A stretch of 64,000 nt of DNA. It comes from Peltaster fructicola (lineage: Eukaryota > Ascomycota > Dothideomycetes). Both the position numbers and the translations under genes were made by a program. Under the pieces are notes generated by a model that saw nothing but the letters and a program-made list of their open reading frames with translations, made no database searches and was not told the origin of the DNA. Below, one piece after another: positions 43,590 through 54,848 of the stretch (the stretch's first letter is position 1; the number at the start of each line of letters is the position of its first letter). The stretch covers positions 1,179,501-1,243,500 of the forward strand of contig CP051140.1 of NCBI GenBank assembly GCA_001592805.2, in the 5' to 3' direction.

Positions 43590-46552
43590 AACGCCCCAAG
43601 GAGACTTGGGCTCAAGTCGTCTGGGACGCTGAGTTGTGGTGATGATGGTGGTCGCCGCGCATACAGGCTGCCAAATTGGCAGTTGTACAGACGCCAGCTT
43701 GACGAAGAGAAGACGAGACTACAGAGAGTCTCCTGGTCTTCTTCCCTGTGGTCAAGTTATAGCGATGTCTCTTGTTGCTGTGCAAGTTACTCTAGAGTGT
43801 CTGCCACGACATGCATGGAATGCAGTCTCCCAGATAAGCACAGCACACTCCCGAGCCCTCCTGTGTAACTCTGTCTTTGAGCTTATTGTTTGCTAACTGC
43901 GTTCGACGAGCGAGGTAGGCTGTTGTGTAAACACCAGGACCAAAGAGCTGCAGCGGTTCCACAAAGCCTAAGTAGCGTAGCGATTACAGATGTGAGTCAG
44001 TGCGTTTTATCTTTTCGATATGTTGAACACTGGGCCGGTGCTTCGTCGGCGGTCGTGAGGTGTGTTGAATGTGGGTCGAAGGAGATATCGAAGCGCAAGG
44101 CTGTGGGTATGTTGTGACGACGGCACGTGTTGCTGCAAAAGCCTGAGTGGTAGCGGTGCCTATTAAGGCTGCGGACAGGAATGGACAAAGTGAGACGAGA
44201 GGTTGTCGTCGAAAGAGAGGAGGAGAGAGAGGAGTCCGTATGGGTAATGGTGTGTGGAAGGGCGAGGATGCCTGGATAGACTGGAGATGTTGTCAGGGTG
44301 AGCAAATCCGTGTGTGGTTGGAAGTGAGAGAAAGTACAGTGTCTCGCCGCCGCACACTCGCAACGCATAGCACGCTTTCCTAACACCACACCGTGCTCAC
44401 TGCTGCAAGCAAGAGGCACTGCCTTGGGGGGCCTTTTTGGGCTGCGCATTAACAAGGCGCCAATAATCGAAAGGCGTGCGCTCGTCATGAAACGAACCCT
44501 CCTTCTTTGATCGATTCCGCCATCGAAGACGCGAAGAAGCCGGCTAGCTGGATAAAGCATAGATGCCAAGTGGTAGCGACCGCCGTCTGATGTAGCTCAT
44601 CTCTTGTTATTGGTGGGCAGGCCCTAGCAGACGACTCAACCCTAGACCAACAGCATTCCTTCGAGAAGCGATTGTTGCTGGTTCGGAATTCTCCTTAGGA
44701 TCGTCTGGTCAGCCTTGCTCTCTCTTCACCTGCCATCGAGATGAGATCAGCTTGTCTCATCCACTACGCTTTGCCCGATCCACAAAGTCCATCCCATCAT
44801 CTCCTTACCAGTAGTGCCCGTTTGCGAACGCCTCCGTCAAAAAGTTCTTTGTGACGCATTTACCGACAACCGGTTGCAGCATAGATTCATCGCCGATCCT
44901 TTGCACAGGTTGGCTCATGGCGAACGACATCCTCGACATGTTCCTCTCAGCCCCGCTTGAGGTACTCAGGGTTCGCACGATAGCCATTGCATGCTGCACC
45001 TGCAGATGGATGCTGTCTCGTGCATGGGTAGCGCCCGTACATCGAAAAAGAACCTGTGTGCGTTACGTTATACCGTGTGGAAGGATCTGTTGGTCATGGA
45101 CAGCCGACTGGAGCACACGCCTGCATCAGACACACTACCAATGTCGCCATCCTTCCTCCTAGCGCAGTGTCTTGATCCACTGTTGTGGCACGTCCACACG
45201 GCCGGCACTGTGCCCAAGCAAGAGCCAGTATGCACAGAAGTCTTCCAGAAGCCTTCCTTTTCTGGCATCGTGATCGACGAGCCTTCCTAAGCGCTACAAC
45301 ACAACCCGACCTTACCCATACGTCCTGCCTCTTCTGGCAATAGAGTTACAATTGATGTGCCGCACTGGACGCAGAGCTGACCTCGTTATGAAGTAAGCCT
45401 TCGTACAGAGTGTCATAAACGCTTACGTGGTCGATCTCGTATGCCTAGGGGTCGAGCGTGTCCCATGATCAATTACCAGCGGTAATCTTATCTACCTTGA
45501 GACTTATGCCGGCAGCTGCCAGTCTGAGCATAGAGATACCTTGATGGAGCGGGTCTATCGTCGGCAATGTTGCGTGTTATTTTTGAGGGTTACGAAGTGC
45601 TGTGATAGCAAAGCGGTGAAGCCGAAGGACTCTCGGCCGCAAGTCCTATCTTCTTTCGCGTTTGCAACAAGCAATACTCGCTCAGACAACCTTCTAGACA
45701 CCACGATGCCGTTTTCCACCCGAAGTTTCGCACGGTGACATGCTCGACAGTCTTGTGGCTTGCCTTCGACCCACCACGTGCACCGAGACCAGGCGCCTAC
45801 GTGCCTGGCTAAAATTTGAGGCATGCAGGGCCGAAAGTCGACCATACATCTATTCATGCGGAAACGTCTCTTGCGGACTCCACAGGTCAATGGAGGTCTT
45901 CAGGATGCATGTAATCTGAAGAGGTGGACCACTGGTGAAGCCGACGACGAGTTGCGGCGTCATGCAGGGCCAGATGCTGGTCGTGAGCCGCTGCGACAGG
46001 ATGTCGTGATCTGAGGTGCTTCAGGGTGTCGACTGCTGCTCTGTGCAATGCGCTTCAAGGCTTGATCACGCTCCTAGACCTTCGAAGAGCAGCGAGAGTG
46101 CATGAAGCTGAAGCTATCCTGGTAGCATGAACAGCTAGGAATTGTGCTACTCCCGGCGCACATCGGAGAAAGACCGTCATTAGGAGCTTTTACAGCACAA
46201 TCGCGAATGGTCCTATCAATCGTAAGTCAGAGAGTATGTATCACACTCTCAACATCTATCGTCATACACTACACCCGCGTGCTCTCCTCTCCACCTTTCT
46301 TGATCGTTTCGCATTGTAATATGGAAGGGAGCACAGGAAATGCTAAAACAGTGATGATGGAGGATGATTCGACGCTTCAGCTATACAGCTTGGCAGTTCT
46401 TCGGGAGCCATGCACCCAGTCACTATTTCAAGATGTCCCAGTGACGGCTCTCAACAACATCTCTTGCTACACATGCTGTACGACCAAGCACGCACCACAA
46501 CACCGCAGACAGACTCACAGACGAGCAATTCCGATGCCTGTAACACGAAAAT
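43590..46552. other. 3 kb gene-poor region
   Basis: This stretch lies upstream of the RGS gene on the minus strand and may contain a long 5' leader. Open frames include 43997-44569 (minus) and 44991-45290 (plus, 99 codons), but none has a recognisable domain. I see no mobile element. The stretch is one of only two gaps above 2 kb in an otherwise dense window. Confidence 0.4.
44991..45290 (+). CDS. short hypothetical ORF, doubtful
   Basis: A 99-codon frame reads SKKNLCALRYTVWKDLLVMD and SPSFLLAQCLDPLLWHVHTA with no known motif. A frame directly upstream (MANDILDMFLSAPLEVLRVR) could be a first exon: it looks faintly like an F-box-type helix but cannot be joined with confidence. Treat as unproven. 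Confidence 0.15.
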   Translation: MLHLQMDAVSCMGSARTSKKNLCALRYTVWKDLLVMDSRLEHTPASDTLPMSPSFLLAQCLDPLLWHVHTAGTVPKQEPVCTEVFQKPSFSGIVIDEPS

Positions 46553-46933
46553 ATGGCTTCGACTTCCAGCCAGACACGTAGGCGCGACCAAGACGCACAA
46601 TCATCTCCAAGTCGACAGCCACGTCCACGCAAGAGCGACACAGTAAAGGCAGAGGTGTGGTACGTCCACAGCGCACAGCCAGCAGGGACGAGAGGCTACA
46701 TCCTGAACGAGTGGTTCAGACCGACGAAGGCACAGACTGCCAGCAGAAAGCATGCAAGAATCGCTCATGCTGGGTACTGGATACGGGAGGACGCCCACAC
46801 AGTGAGACCGGTGTTCAAATGCTGCGTGACAAGTTGCACATTCTGTCCGCAGGCGACTCAGGATGGTATCAATCCGGAGCAGAACGAGGCTAGCGAAGAA
46901 GGCGATGATACTCCCGGAAGAGTCGATGGATAA
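46553..46933 (+). CDS. hypothetical small basic protein
   Basis: An ATG-started frame of 126 codons reads MASTSSQTRRRDQDAQSSPS, a basic Ser/Pro stretch, VWYVHSAQPAGTRGYILNEW and a Cys-rich FKCCVTSCTFCPQ, ending acidic. The CC...C..C spacing could bind metal but fits no known finger. No neighbour supports a function. Confidence 0.35.
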   Translation: MASTSSQTRRRDQDAQSSPSRQPRPRKSDTVKAEVWYVHSAQPAGTRGYILNEWFRPTKAQTASRKHARIAHAGYWIREDAHTVRPVFKCCVTSCTFCPQATQDGINPEQNEASEEGDDTPGRVDG

Positions 46934-47485
46934 GCGCAGTGAGCAGGTGTGTGTCTCAATGGCGAAGAGCTTCCAGGACGGGACTATTTTGTGGTATGGC
47001 AGTCTTGCGCTATACAACTCAACGATGATGACGAAAGATGATGACTATCACGACGAATTGCCTAGAATAATCATCGAAATGAACGACAGCTGGATCTGAC
47101 GAGCACGCCAAGCACGACGACTATTGCGACGGAACCTACATGAATGGTAATATGGACGACTGGCAGATGAAAGTGGTGCGATAGGCGCAGACTTGTGTGG
47201 CAGCTTTGATGTTGTCGTATCCTTAGCAACAGGCTACAAGCAGGAACGCTGTGTACACTGCTATCAGTTCAGCACGTCCAGTCGTGTGCAAAGCACAAGC
47301 TATAGTGAATTCAGCTCTCCAAGCAAAGAAGAATCGTGACACATGTGCTCCATAACAAAAGCCTCCCAGAAGCCTCATACTCATACTCACTGAACGCCAT
47401 AGCAAGAAGTAGTTCGCTTCTTGGTCGGAATGCCCTCCGCTGATCTCACTCACTTCTTAATCGGAATGCCCTCCGCTCATCTCAC
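46934..47485. other. intergenic, includes igo1 3' repeat
   Basis: About 550 bp with no gene. Its right end contains the tandem copies of the igo1 stop region described separately. Confidence 0.35.
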
Positions 47486-47510
47486 TCACTTCTTGATCGG
47501 AATACCCTTG
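47424..47510 (-). repeat. 36-bp tandem repeat of the igo1 stop-codon region
   Basis: On the coding strand GGCATTCCGAT(T/C)AAGAAG followed by TGAGTGAGAT recurs with a 36-bp period (plus-strand starts at 47426, 47462 and 47498). The upstream unit is the real end of igo1 (GIPIKK-stop). The next copy keeps an in-register KK-stop, and the last has changed bases. Confidence 0.85.
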
Positions 47511-47982
47511 GGCTCATCTGCACTCAGCTCTTCACTGGCTGGTGCATCAGGTGTGTCATCAATGCTCATTCCTCTCTGCAGGATACTGCTCTCTTTCACA
47601 GGACTGCCACTAGCACCATGGCTAATGGTCGGTGTGAGTCCTGGTGTAGTACCTGGTGTGCCCGACGAAGCGCCTGAATTGCTGACCTGCTGGCTCAAAT
47701 GTGGGATGCTGTCTGGACTGGGATGTTCTCGACCGAGACCTCCAAGGCCTGCATCTGCTTTGCCGGCTTTCGAGAGAGCGTAGTCGCCAGAGTCGAAGTA
47801 CTTGCGCTCCTTGAGCTTGTTTTGAAGTAGGTCTTTGCGATTGGGAAGCTTGCCGTACAGTCTGAAAAGCTTCTGCTCCTCCTCGGAGAGTGACTACGAG
47901 ATGGTCAGATTGTTGTCTTGAATGCGACTCCAGACGTTATGCTTACGCTGATGTCGATTTTGTTCTTCTGGTGAGGATTCAT
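47486..47982 (-). CDS. igo1: endosulfine-family mRNA stability protein Igo1
   Basis: Exon 1 (47982-47947) codes MNPHQKNKIDIS. A 53-nt intron (GTAAGC..CGTAG) is followed by exon 2 (47893-47486), for 147 residues in total. The endosulfine core reads LFRLYGKLPNRKDLLQNKLK then ERKYFDSGDYALSKAGK. The serine in FDSGDY is the Greatwall/Rim15 phosphorylation site that turns the protein into a PP2A-B55 inhibitor, promoting quiescence and mRNA protection. The Ser/Thr/Gly-rich tail ends in EPKGIPIKK. The stop region is tandemly repeated just downstream. Confidence 0.95.
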
Positions 47983-48742
47983 GGTGCTGGTCTGCGCGTA
48001 TCGCCCTCGATTGTGGTGTGAACACTGCTCGCACAGCAGCAATCCCAAAAGCTTGATCAAGGAGGATGCAGAGATGCCTCTCTTATCCTCAGTCGCCTTG
48101 TACGGTCTATGCTCAATGTCCTAGCTCTTTGTTGTTCAATTGTGCTCGTCAACAAAAGCGTGGGCTTATTGAGGCTATTCGAGTGACGTTTCAAGCAAGG
48201 GTGATAGGACAAGCAGCTCAATGGCGATCCGCGCTTGTTGGTTGTGTCGTAATGGTCACAAGATCGTCAAGAAGATCGTCGTCGTCGTAAAGTTTGGCTG
48301 TGGAAGACAATCGCGTACACAGTGTCAGTTGTTACAAGCAGTCTGGATAAAGTTGTGCGCACGGATCACACGGTCCTTGTTAGCGGGGCTCAATGCAGTG
48401 ATTGATAGACCTTCCTCCTCCGATTGTCACCTCTCACAAGACGAATGCATTCGAGCAAGTCGTGTGACCGCACCTAGCATGGGTGCCTCGTCTCACATTG
48501 TGCCCTTAGTTCATCCTCGAACGTCGCCTTGATAGCTTGAGCAACAGCAATGGCAGCTGACATCCATTGACAGGCCTATGTGGGGAAAGGCGCCAAACCA
48601 TCCATGCGGAAATCTTGACGCTCACGAGCCGAAAAACTTACAATCTCGGAAAGAAGTTCGAAACGATCGATTCCCTGGTTCAGATAGCCCTATTGGAGAC
48701 TCCTGACGCTTTCAGCTGGTTCCTCAACCGATTGACAACATC
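47983..48742. promoter_or_regulatory. divergent intergenic region igo1 / sfm1
   Basis: About 760 bp between the start codons of igo1 (minus) and sfm1 (plus). Frames inside are short, and I see no gene or distinctive element. Confidence 0.35.
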
Positions 48743-49480
48743 ATGGCGGCTGACGAGGTGCGGCTTGGTCAGACGAAGCATACGTTCGTGGTTGAGCACT
48801 TAGACCCAGAGCTGGAGGCATGGCAGCAGCTGGAATATAACGCTATTGCTAGAGAATGCAAGGAGTCGGGCTCCAGCTTCACACTCAGCGGTCGACCCTC
48901 CGAGCTAGCTTCTGACCCAGCTCTCTCTGCCATTGCTACCACCGCGACGTCTGTTGAGGAATTGCTTGCTGCTGCCAACATACCCAAAAGCAGAGCTTGT
49001 CTACTTGATCCCAAGGGTGAAAAGGACATCTCTCCCGAGGATGGCGAACTATTCGAGGTGTTCATCTTTGGTGGCATTCTTGGAGATGAACCACCGCGCG
49101 ATCGTACTGCTGAGCTCAGAGCCAAGGGTTTTGTGGGCCGTCGACTGGGACCAGAGCAGATGACTACAGACACTGCGGCTCGAGTAACACGGACTGTAGT
49201 GCAGAAGAAGAGTATGTAAGGCTGCTCAAAGACAGATTCGTGCTAATATCCTGCAGTTCCTCTCGACCAAATACCATTTGTGGATCGTCCTGATATTGAG
49301 GTTGCCAAAGGTGAGACAGTCAGTATGCCGTTCAAATATGTTCGGTTAGCAGACGGGAAACCAATCTTGCCAGAGGTTCGTTGCATATAACTTTGTATAG
49401 CATCTATACTAACAGTACAAAAGGGTATGATGGACCTGCTCGCTAGCGATGCGGACAAAGACATCTTAGATCTGCTGTAG
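48743..49480 (+). CDS. sfm1: SPOUT-type protein arginine methyltransferase Sfm1
   Basis: Three exons (48743-49211, 49257-49375, 49424-49480) join in phase into 214 residues. The introns are 45 and 48 nt (GTATGT..CTGCAG, GTTCGT..AAAAG). Family motifs are FVVEHLDPELEAWQQLEYNA at the start, CLLDPKGEKDISPEDGELFE and the knot region FGGILGDEPPRDRTAELRAK. LGPEQMTTDTAARVTRTVV, IPFVDRPDI and MPFKYVRLADGKPILPEGM follow. In yeast Sfm1 methylates arginine 146 of ribosomal protein Rps3, the only known SPOUT enzyme acting on protein. The deep topological knot binds SAM. The product is complete and of normal length. Confidence 0.92.
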
Positions 49481-49693
49481 ATCTCTCCAGTATATGTACA
49501 TTTTGTCCGCACAGCACGCCGCTGTGGTGTGTAATGCATATTGCGGCCAGACACTCATGTTGGGAGCGAGTCGATGCATGACAGCGTCGATATTCTTCTC
49601 CAGAATCTGCTTTTACCACTTGATCTGCATTACTGCACGCACTCTAGCACATCGAGTCCAATGCTGCAAGCGTTCATGATTGGGAAAACCAGC

Positions 49694-52210
49694 TCAGCTT
49701 TGACCCGCCTTCCGAGCCAGCAGGTTGAGAGCACTGCCTGCAAGGATGAACGCACACTGGTCCTTGCTCAGGGTGTGCTTGACCGGGATTGTCACCTTCT
49801 CGCCGCTCTTACGAGTAACGATCAAGCTGATGGCAGACGAGGAAATGTCGCCTCCATCTGCACCCGTTCGGAGGGCAGCAGCGAGGCCTTCGGTGGTCAC
49901 TTGGTCGCAACCGCCAATCTTATCATAATCAGACTCATTGACAAAGGTCAATGGCACAACACCCTGCTTCTTCAGATTGGTTTCGTGAATTCTCGCGAAT
50001 GATTTGGTGACAATGATTCGTCCACCGAGATATCGTGGCTGCAAAGCGGCATGCTCACGAGCGCTGCCCTCGCCGTAATTGTGTTCCGCAACGACGATCC
50101 AGTTCTGCCCAGCTGCATTCCACTTCTTTGCGAGTTGGGGGATCGTGTATGCTGTGCCATCGTTGTCGAGTGCTTGGTTCGTTGCGCCGGTCTCAGCGTT
50201 AATGGCGCCAATCAAGGTGTTCTCGCTGATGTTGGGCAAATGGCCCTTGTACTTCAGCCAAGGACCAGCAGCAGAGATGGTGTCGGTTGTGCACTGTCCC
50301 TGGACCTTGAGCAGAACTTTGAGTCCAGACAACTCCTCTGGTGTGCTTGCGCCTGGCCACTTAGCGAATGGCTCGAGAACAGCTAATCGATCAGAGCTTG
50401 GTGAGATGTTGACCGGCACTGAGGCATCAGCTGTAGCTGTACTTGGCGCAAATCGAGCGTCACCAGCTGCAAAGCCGGCTGCAGGCAGATCCTGACCGAC
50501 AGGAGGCTCAAACTTAAACGACTGTCCAGAAGGCAAAGGTATGCTGTCGATCATAGGGTTGAAGGTCGTGCTGCCGCTGTAAGCCATGGCAGTGACAAGC
50601 TCTGGCGACGCGAGGAAGTTCATGGTCTTGCGGTTGCCATCATTACGGCCTGGGAAGTTGCGGTTATAGCTGGTGAGCACGGCGTTGGCCTCTCCCTTCA
50701 CCACATCATCTGTCCTCTTCCACATTCCAATACATGGCTACAGGGATGTTAGTGGGGTTCTTTCCAAGCAGATGAAACCAACTCACTCCACAAGCATTTG
50801 CCAAGACGGTGCTGCCAGCCTCAGCGAATGTCTCAAATATACCATCCCTCTCGATAGTTGCGCGGATCTGCTCTGAACCCGGTGTAACGAAGAAGTCTGC
50901 CTTTGGCTTCAGACCTGCTGCTTTAGCCTGCTTGACCAAGGACTCTGCTCTCGTCATATCCTGATAAGATGAGTTTGTGCAGCTTCCAATGAGACCAGCA
51001 CCGAAAGTCTCTGGCCAGCCGTTAGCTTTCACAGTATCCTTGAACAAACTGAGAGGCGTCGAGAGGTCCGGTGTGAATGGGCCATTGATATGTGGTTCTA
51101 AAGTTGATAGATCAATTTCGATAACCTTGTCGTACTGAGCAGCAGCGTCGGGTCGCAGCAGATTACCTTCCTCTGGCGACGCCCAAATCTTGTTGGCCGG
51201 AAGCGCGATCTCAGCTCGATGCGTAGCCTCTAGGTATGGATCATGTGAGGTAGGCGTGTATGGGAAGATACTGGTTGTTGCACCAACTTCAGCTCCCATG
51301 TTACATGCTGTAGCCATGCCTGTGCAGGACAGGCTGGCTACACCGTCGCCAAAGTATTCGATGATGTAACCCGTACCTCCCTGACAGTCAGTTGTCCGGC
51401 AAGGCTCAAGATCACATCCTTGGGACTGGCCCAGCCACTGAGTCGTCCTGTGAGCTTGACACCCAGAATCTTTGGTGCCTTCAATTCCCAAGCTGCACCG
51501 ACCATTGCATCCACCGCATCTGCGCCACCAACACCAATGGCGATCGCTCCTAGACCTCCTGCGTTAGGTGTATGGCTGTCCGTTCCCAGCATCATCAGTC
51601 CAGGCGCTGAATAATTCTCTAGCACAGTCTGGTGGATGATGCCTGCTCCTGGCGGCCAAAACTCAATGCCATACTTCTTCGCAGCAGACTCGAGGAAGTC
51701 GAAGACCTCCTTATTACCAGCAATGCCATTCGGCAGATCAACCTCGGCGCCGCGCTCGCCTACAATCATGTGGTCGCAATGAATGCTGCTGGGTACAGCA
51801 GTGGATGGTAGTCCACATGACATGAACTGCAAGAGCGCCATCTGTGCAGAAGCATCTTGCATAGCTACTCTGTCCACCAACAGCTTGAGATTCGCCTTTC
51901 CTCGAATGTCCTTGCCATTGTTTGTACCTTGCAACAAGCTCTCCTCGGCATTCTCGAGATGTGAGTATAGAATCTTTTCAGCCAATGTCAATGCTCTTCC
52001 TGGAAGCAATCTCCTGACCTGTTCGAGGTTGCGAAGGAGTTTAGAGTAAGGAGGAGTTCGAGAGGCGACGGACGAGCCAGATGGAATGCTTGTCACATCG
52101 GCTGCTGATGCGAATTGTCGTGATGGTGTTACGAAGGACTGTAGCGCTGCAATGGCGCCTCGAGACCTGATAGCAGGCACATGGCGAGCTCCTCTCGATG
52201 CTACAAGCAT
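49694..52210 (-). CDS. aco2: mitochondrial aconitase-family hydratase (Aco2-type), with a frame break
   Basis: The N-terminus ([20 protein letters not shown]) looks like a mitochondrial presequence. Then come [50 protein letters not shown], the first cluster Cys in GSCTNSSY, then [20 protein letters not shown] and the C-terminal swivel [19 protein letters not shown] 49-nt intron (50786-50738) separates ACG from PCIGMW. The sequence fits the second aconitase of fungi, linked in yeast to homocitrate dehydration for lysine synthesis; general aconitase activity is also possible. Near 51375-51381 the frame shifts by one base within the conserved [13 protein letters not shown]: one G is missing from a run. 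The rest is intact, so assembly error is likely. Confidence 0.9.
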
Positions 52211-52418
52211 CTTGCCGGTCAATTGTCAGTGCAAGAGTGCTCCGAGGTGTGTCGTGTGAGGAACAAAATATCCAAGACCAATCCGATGTCGGCTTATTCG
52301 CAACTCTTCTGATTGGCGTGTCAGACGACTGCGTACATATAGTAACAAGACAACATCGGCAACAAATCTACAATTGCTATGAACACGACTAAGTACAGTC
52401 GGTCTGGTATCTATCGCT

Positions 52419-54848
52419 TTAACCAAATGGGTTACTCTTCTCTTCAAGACCAATGTATCCTTCACTTGGGCGCCTGCCGGAAGCAAGGCCCGCAACTTTT
52501 GCTCTCTTGAACTCTTCGCGATCTGCATTGGCGATATCAGTCCACGGTCCACGAGTTGCATCGATCTGCGTGCGTTCTTGAGTTGATGGTGCGTCCTCAG
52601 TGGAATTGCCTTCACTAATGCTGGCCATTCGCAACCTACCACCGCTATGCGATGGTGGTTGTAGTGATTGAGATTTCGAATGCACTTCTTCGAAGTCGCT
52701 CTCCAAAGGGATGTGGCATCCGGTTGGCACGCGACATCTTGCTTGGCTGTCATCGTCTGCCGTGCGCCAGATGACCTCTCTGATCTCTTTGCCAACCTTC
52801 TCGATAGCGTCCATGGCCCAAATGACGTCCAGATGCTCGTACCCTTCGATGATCTTCTTATGCACAATGCGGACATGAGGCTCACGACCACGATCGAATC
52901 TTCGCAGCAATCGTCGGCCGTCCACAAGATCATCGTTGCCGGCAACCCAAAGAGCGAGTGGTGGGAACTGCTTGTCGTACCAGGCATATTTGCCTCTGGT
53001 TGTGTCATGGTGCAGGTGCGTCAACTGCTGACAGTGGAAACTTGTGAGGTTGCGCGATAGTCGGCGTCGTGGTGTGATATGTGGTTCTCGGTCGATGTAG
53101 AGCTTGCGTATGGTCTCATCATCCTCTTCGTCTTCCTTGTTCTCAAGCTCGCCTGCCTCTCGCGTGGCAAGGATACACCTCTGCTTCGCAAAACACTCTC
53201 TGCCCAGCCACCATCGCATAGACTCTGCGGAGACATAGACAGGTGCGAATTGGAACATTCGATCTCTCAACCCACGATCCCATCGCTCATCTGACCAGTT
53301 GAACAACGAAGAGAAGACGTTGTAGCCCATGACCGAATAGAACTTCCTTGGCAACACCTTGTGGCATTCCATCATGAAGGGAATAAAGGCGTGTATGCCG
53401 AAGATCAGGCGGAAAACAGCAGGACTTATAGCTTGCATGACTTTGAAGTAGATCCTGTCAATGAGTGGACCAGCATACACAGCAGGAGCGAGTGCACAAA
53501 AGACTGAGATCTTCTCTCCGATCTCAGGACGCTGTTCCTTAGCCAGTGCCACGAATGTCTGAGTTGTGCCTTGACTGTGTGCGATGAGCGCTAGCTTTGG
53601 GAAGCCTGTCTCTGCGAGCACTCGACTGATCAAAGCAGGAAGATCGAGGACTCCCATAGCTCGAATGTTCCATGCCCACATTCGTGGATCGCCATACTCT
53701 AGGATAGTGTGTTTGGGCGTCATCCCAGCTCTGTTGCAACCGAGCCAGACATCGTAGCCAGACTTGGCAAGGAAGAATGCCAGGCTATCGTCGTCGTTAC
53801 AGCAGAATGCGCCAGAACTTTGCAGTAACCCATGAATCATGAGCACAGGATATCGCTTTTGTGTCTCTGGAAACGCTTCCTGTGCTTCTCCGTGTATCGA
53901 GTCTTTCGAATCCGTCCTGAACACCTCTGGACCTCGGGCGTCCCTGTGTAGTGTTCGAGCTCGTTCCTTCGGGTCAAAAACGTGCCAGAGCTCGATTATA
54001 AAGCCGTCCTCTGTCTGAACCTCAAATATCTCCATTTCAAGTCCCACTCTCCTCGCATAGTATCGTGCATCACATATTATTGGATCAGGTCCTCCTTCTA
54101 GCGGTGTGTATCCATCTTCAGCGATCAGTGGCTTCTTTTCACCTGACCTTTGTCGCCTTTGCCAAGCTTTTTCGCTGGCCAGACGCTCGCTCGCCCGCTT
54201 CTTCTCTTCAGCATGGAAAGGCCTGTCTGCGTCGGGGTCTTCGAGCAGAAGTCGCATCCTGGTACGGCGAATGATGATCGGTATGGCCGTCGCAGCAGCA
54301 TTGCATGAGATCACCAAGAGGAATCCTAGGGAAAGGACGAAGGAAGTCGCTCGGAAGAACCAGCACTGAATGGTCCTCATGAGTGAAGGTGGTCCGTAGA
54401 TAGGCAGCGGTGGAAAGAGAGGATTCGTGCGTGATACTGGCATGGCATCACCCAGATTGCCTTCACCAGCTGCATTGTGCTCAAGATGTCCATTGGAAGA
54501 GCGTTGCGTGCCATGTAAAGACCCATCTAGACTTTCCCGAATAGCACTATAAGGCGGACTCTGTGGTGTATTTCCTTCGACCTCTGCTTTGAGCTGATTG
54601 AGCTTGACAGCCTCCTCGATTGGCACTACAGGAAGTCGACCGCCATCTGCAGTGACCACAACTGGATCGTGTGGTGTAATGAACTTGGCCTCGAGCGCGG
54701 TATTCGTCTCTTTATCAGATGCAACTTGATCTGATTTCAGATGTGCCAGTCGTCGTGCCTGCTTGGCATACTCTTTCGCCTTGATCTGATAATCATGCAC
54801 TTTGTGGTCGGGGTGTACCACGCCATTGACGTTATCGGAGCGAGCCAT
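52419..54848 (-). CDS. steryl ester hydrolase / AB-hydrolase-associated lipase
   Basis: This single-exon gene encodes 809 residues. A disordered N-terminus leads to a membrane-anchor hairpin (CWFFRATSFVLSLGFLLVIS). The lipase-associated segment DARYYARRVGLEMEIFEVQT comes next, with DGFIIELWHVFDP. The catalytic domain has LMIHGLLQSSGAFCCNDDDS, LAFFLAKSGYDVWLGCNRA, the nucleophile elbow AHSQGTTQ, the acid in WVAGNDDLVDGRRLL and the histidine in YEHLDVIWAMDAIEKVG. This is the Yeh1/Yeh2/Tgl1 arrangement: single-span membrane lipases that release sterols from steryl esters at lipid droplets or the plasma membrane. The acidic and Ser-rich C-terminal tail is not conserved. It lies 208 bp downstream of aco2's start codon on the same strand. 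Confidence 0.9.
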   Translation of the reverse strand: MARSDNVNGVVHPDHKVHDYQIKAKEYAKQARRLAHLKSDQVASDKETNTALEAKFITPHDPVVVTADGGRLPVVPIEEAVKLNQLKAEVEGNTPQSPPYSAIRESLDGSLHGTQRSSNGHLEHNAAGEGNLGDAMPVSRTNPLFPPLPIYGPPSLMRTIQCWFFRATSFVLSLGFLLVISCNAAATAIPIIIRRTRMRLLLEDPDADRPFHAEEKKRASERLASEKAWQRRQRSGEKKPLIAEDGYTPLEGGPDPIICDARYYARRVGLEMEIFEVQTEDGFIIELWHVFDPKERARTLHRDARGPEVFRTDSKDSIHGEAQEAFPETQKRYPVLMIHGLLQSSGAFCCNDDDSLAFFLAKSGYDVWLGCNRAGMTPKHTILEYGDPRMWAWNIRAMGVLDLPALISRVLAETGFPKLALIAHSQGTTQTFVALAKEQRPEIGEKISVFCALAPAVYAGPLIDRIYFKVMQAISPAVFRLIFGIHAFIPFMMECHKVLPRKFYSVMGYNVFSSLFNWSDERWDRGLRDRMFQFAPVYVSAESMRWWLGRECFAKQRCILATREAGELENKEDEEDDETIRKLYIDREPHITPRRRLSRNLTSFHCQQLTHLHHDTTRGKYAWYDKQFPPLALWVAGNDDLVDGRRLLRRFDRGREPHVRIVHKKIIEGYEHLDVIWAMDAIEKVGKEIREVIWRTADDDSQARCRVPTGCHIPLESDFEEVHSKSQSLQPPSHSGGRLRMASISEGNSTEDAPSTQERTQIDATRGPWTDIANADREEFKRAKVAGLASGRRPSEGYIGLEEKSNPFG

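Noticed and set aside
43997-44569. 190-codon minus-strand frame upstream of the RGS gene
   Set aside because: Low-complexity Ser/Thr/His/Leu composition and no motif; fits a long 5' leader better.
46144-46581. 145-codon plus-strand frame before the small basic protein
   Set aside because: No domain, overlaps the better-supported frame starting at 46553, and composition is random-like.
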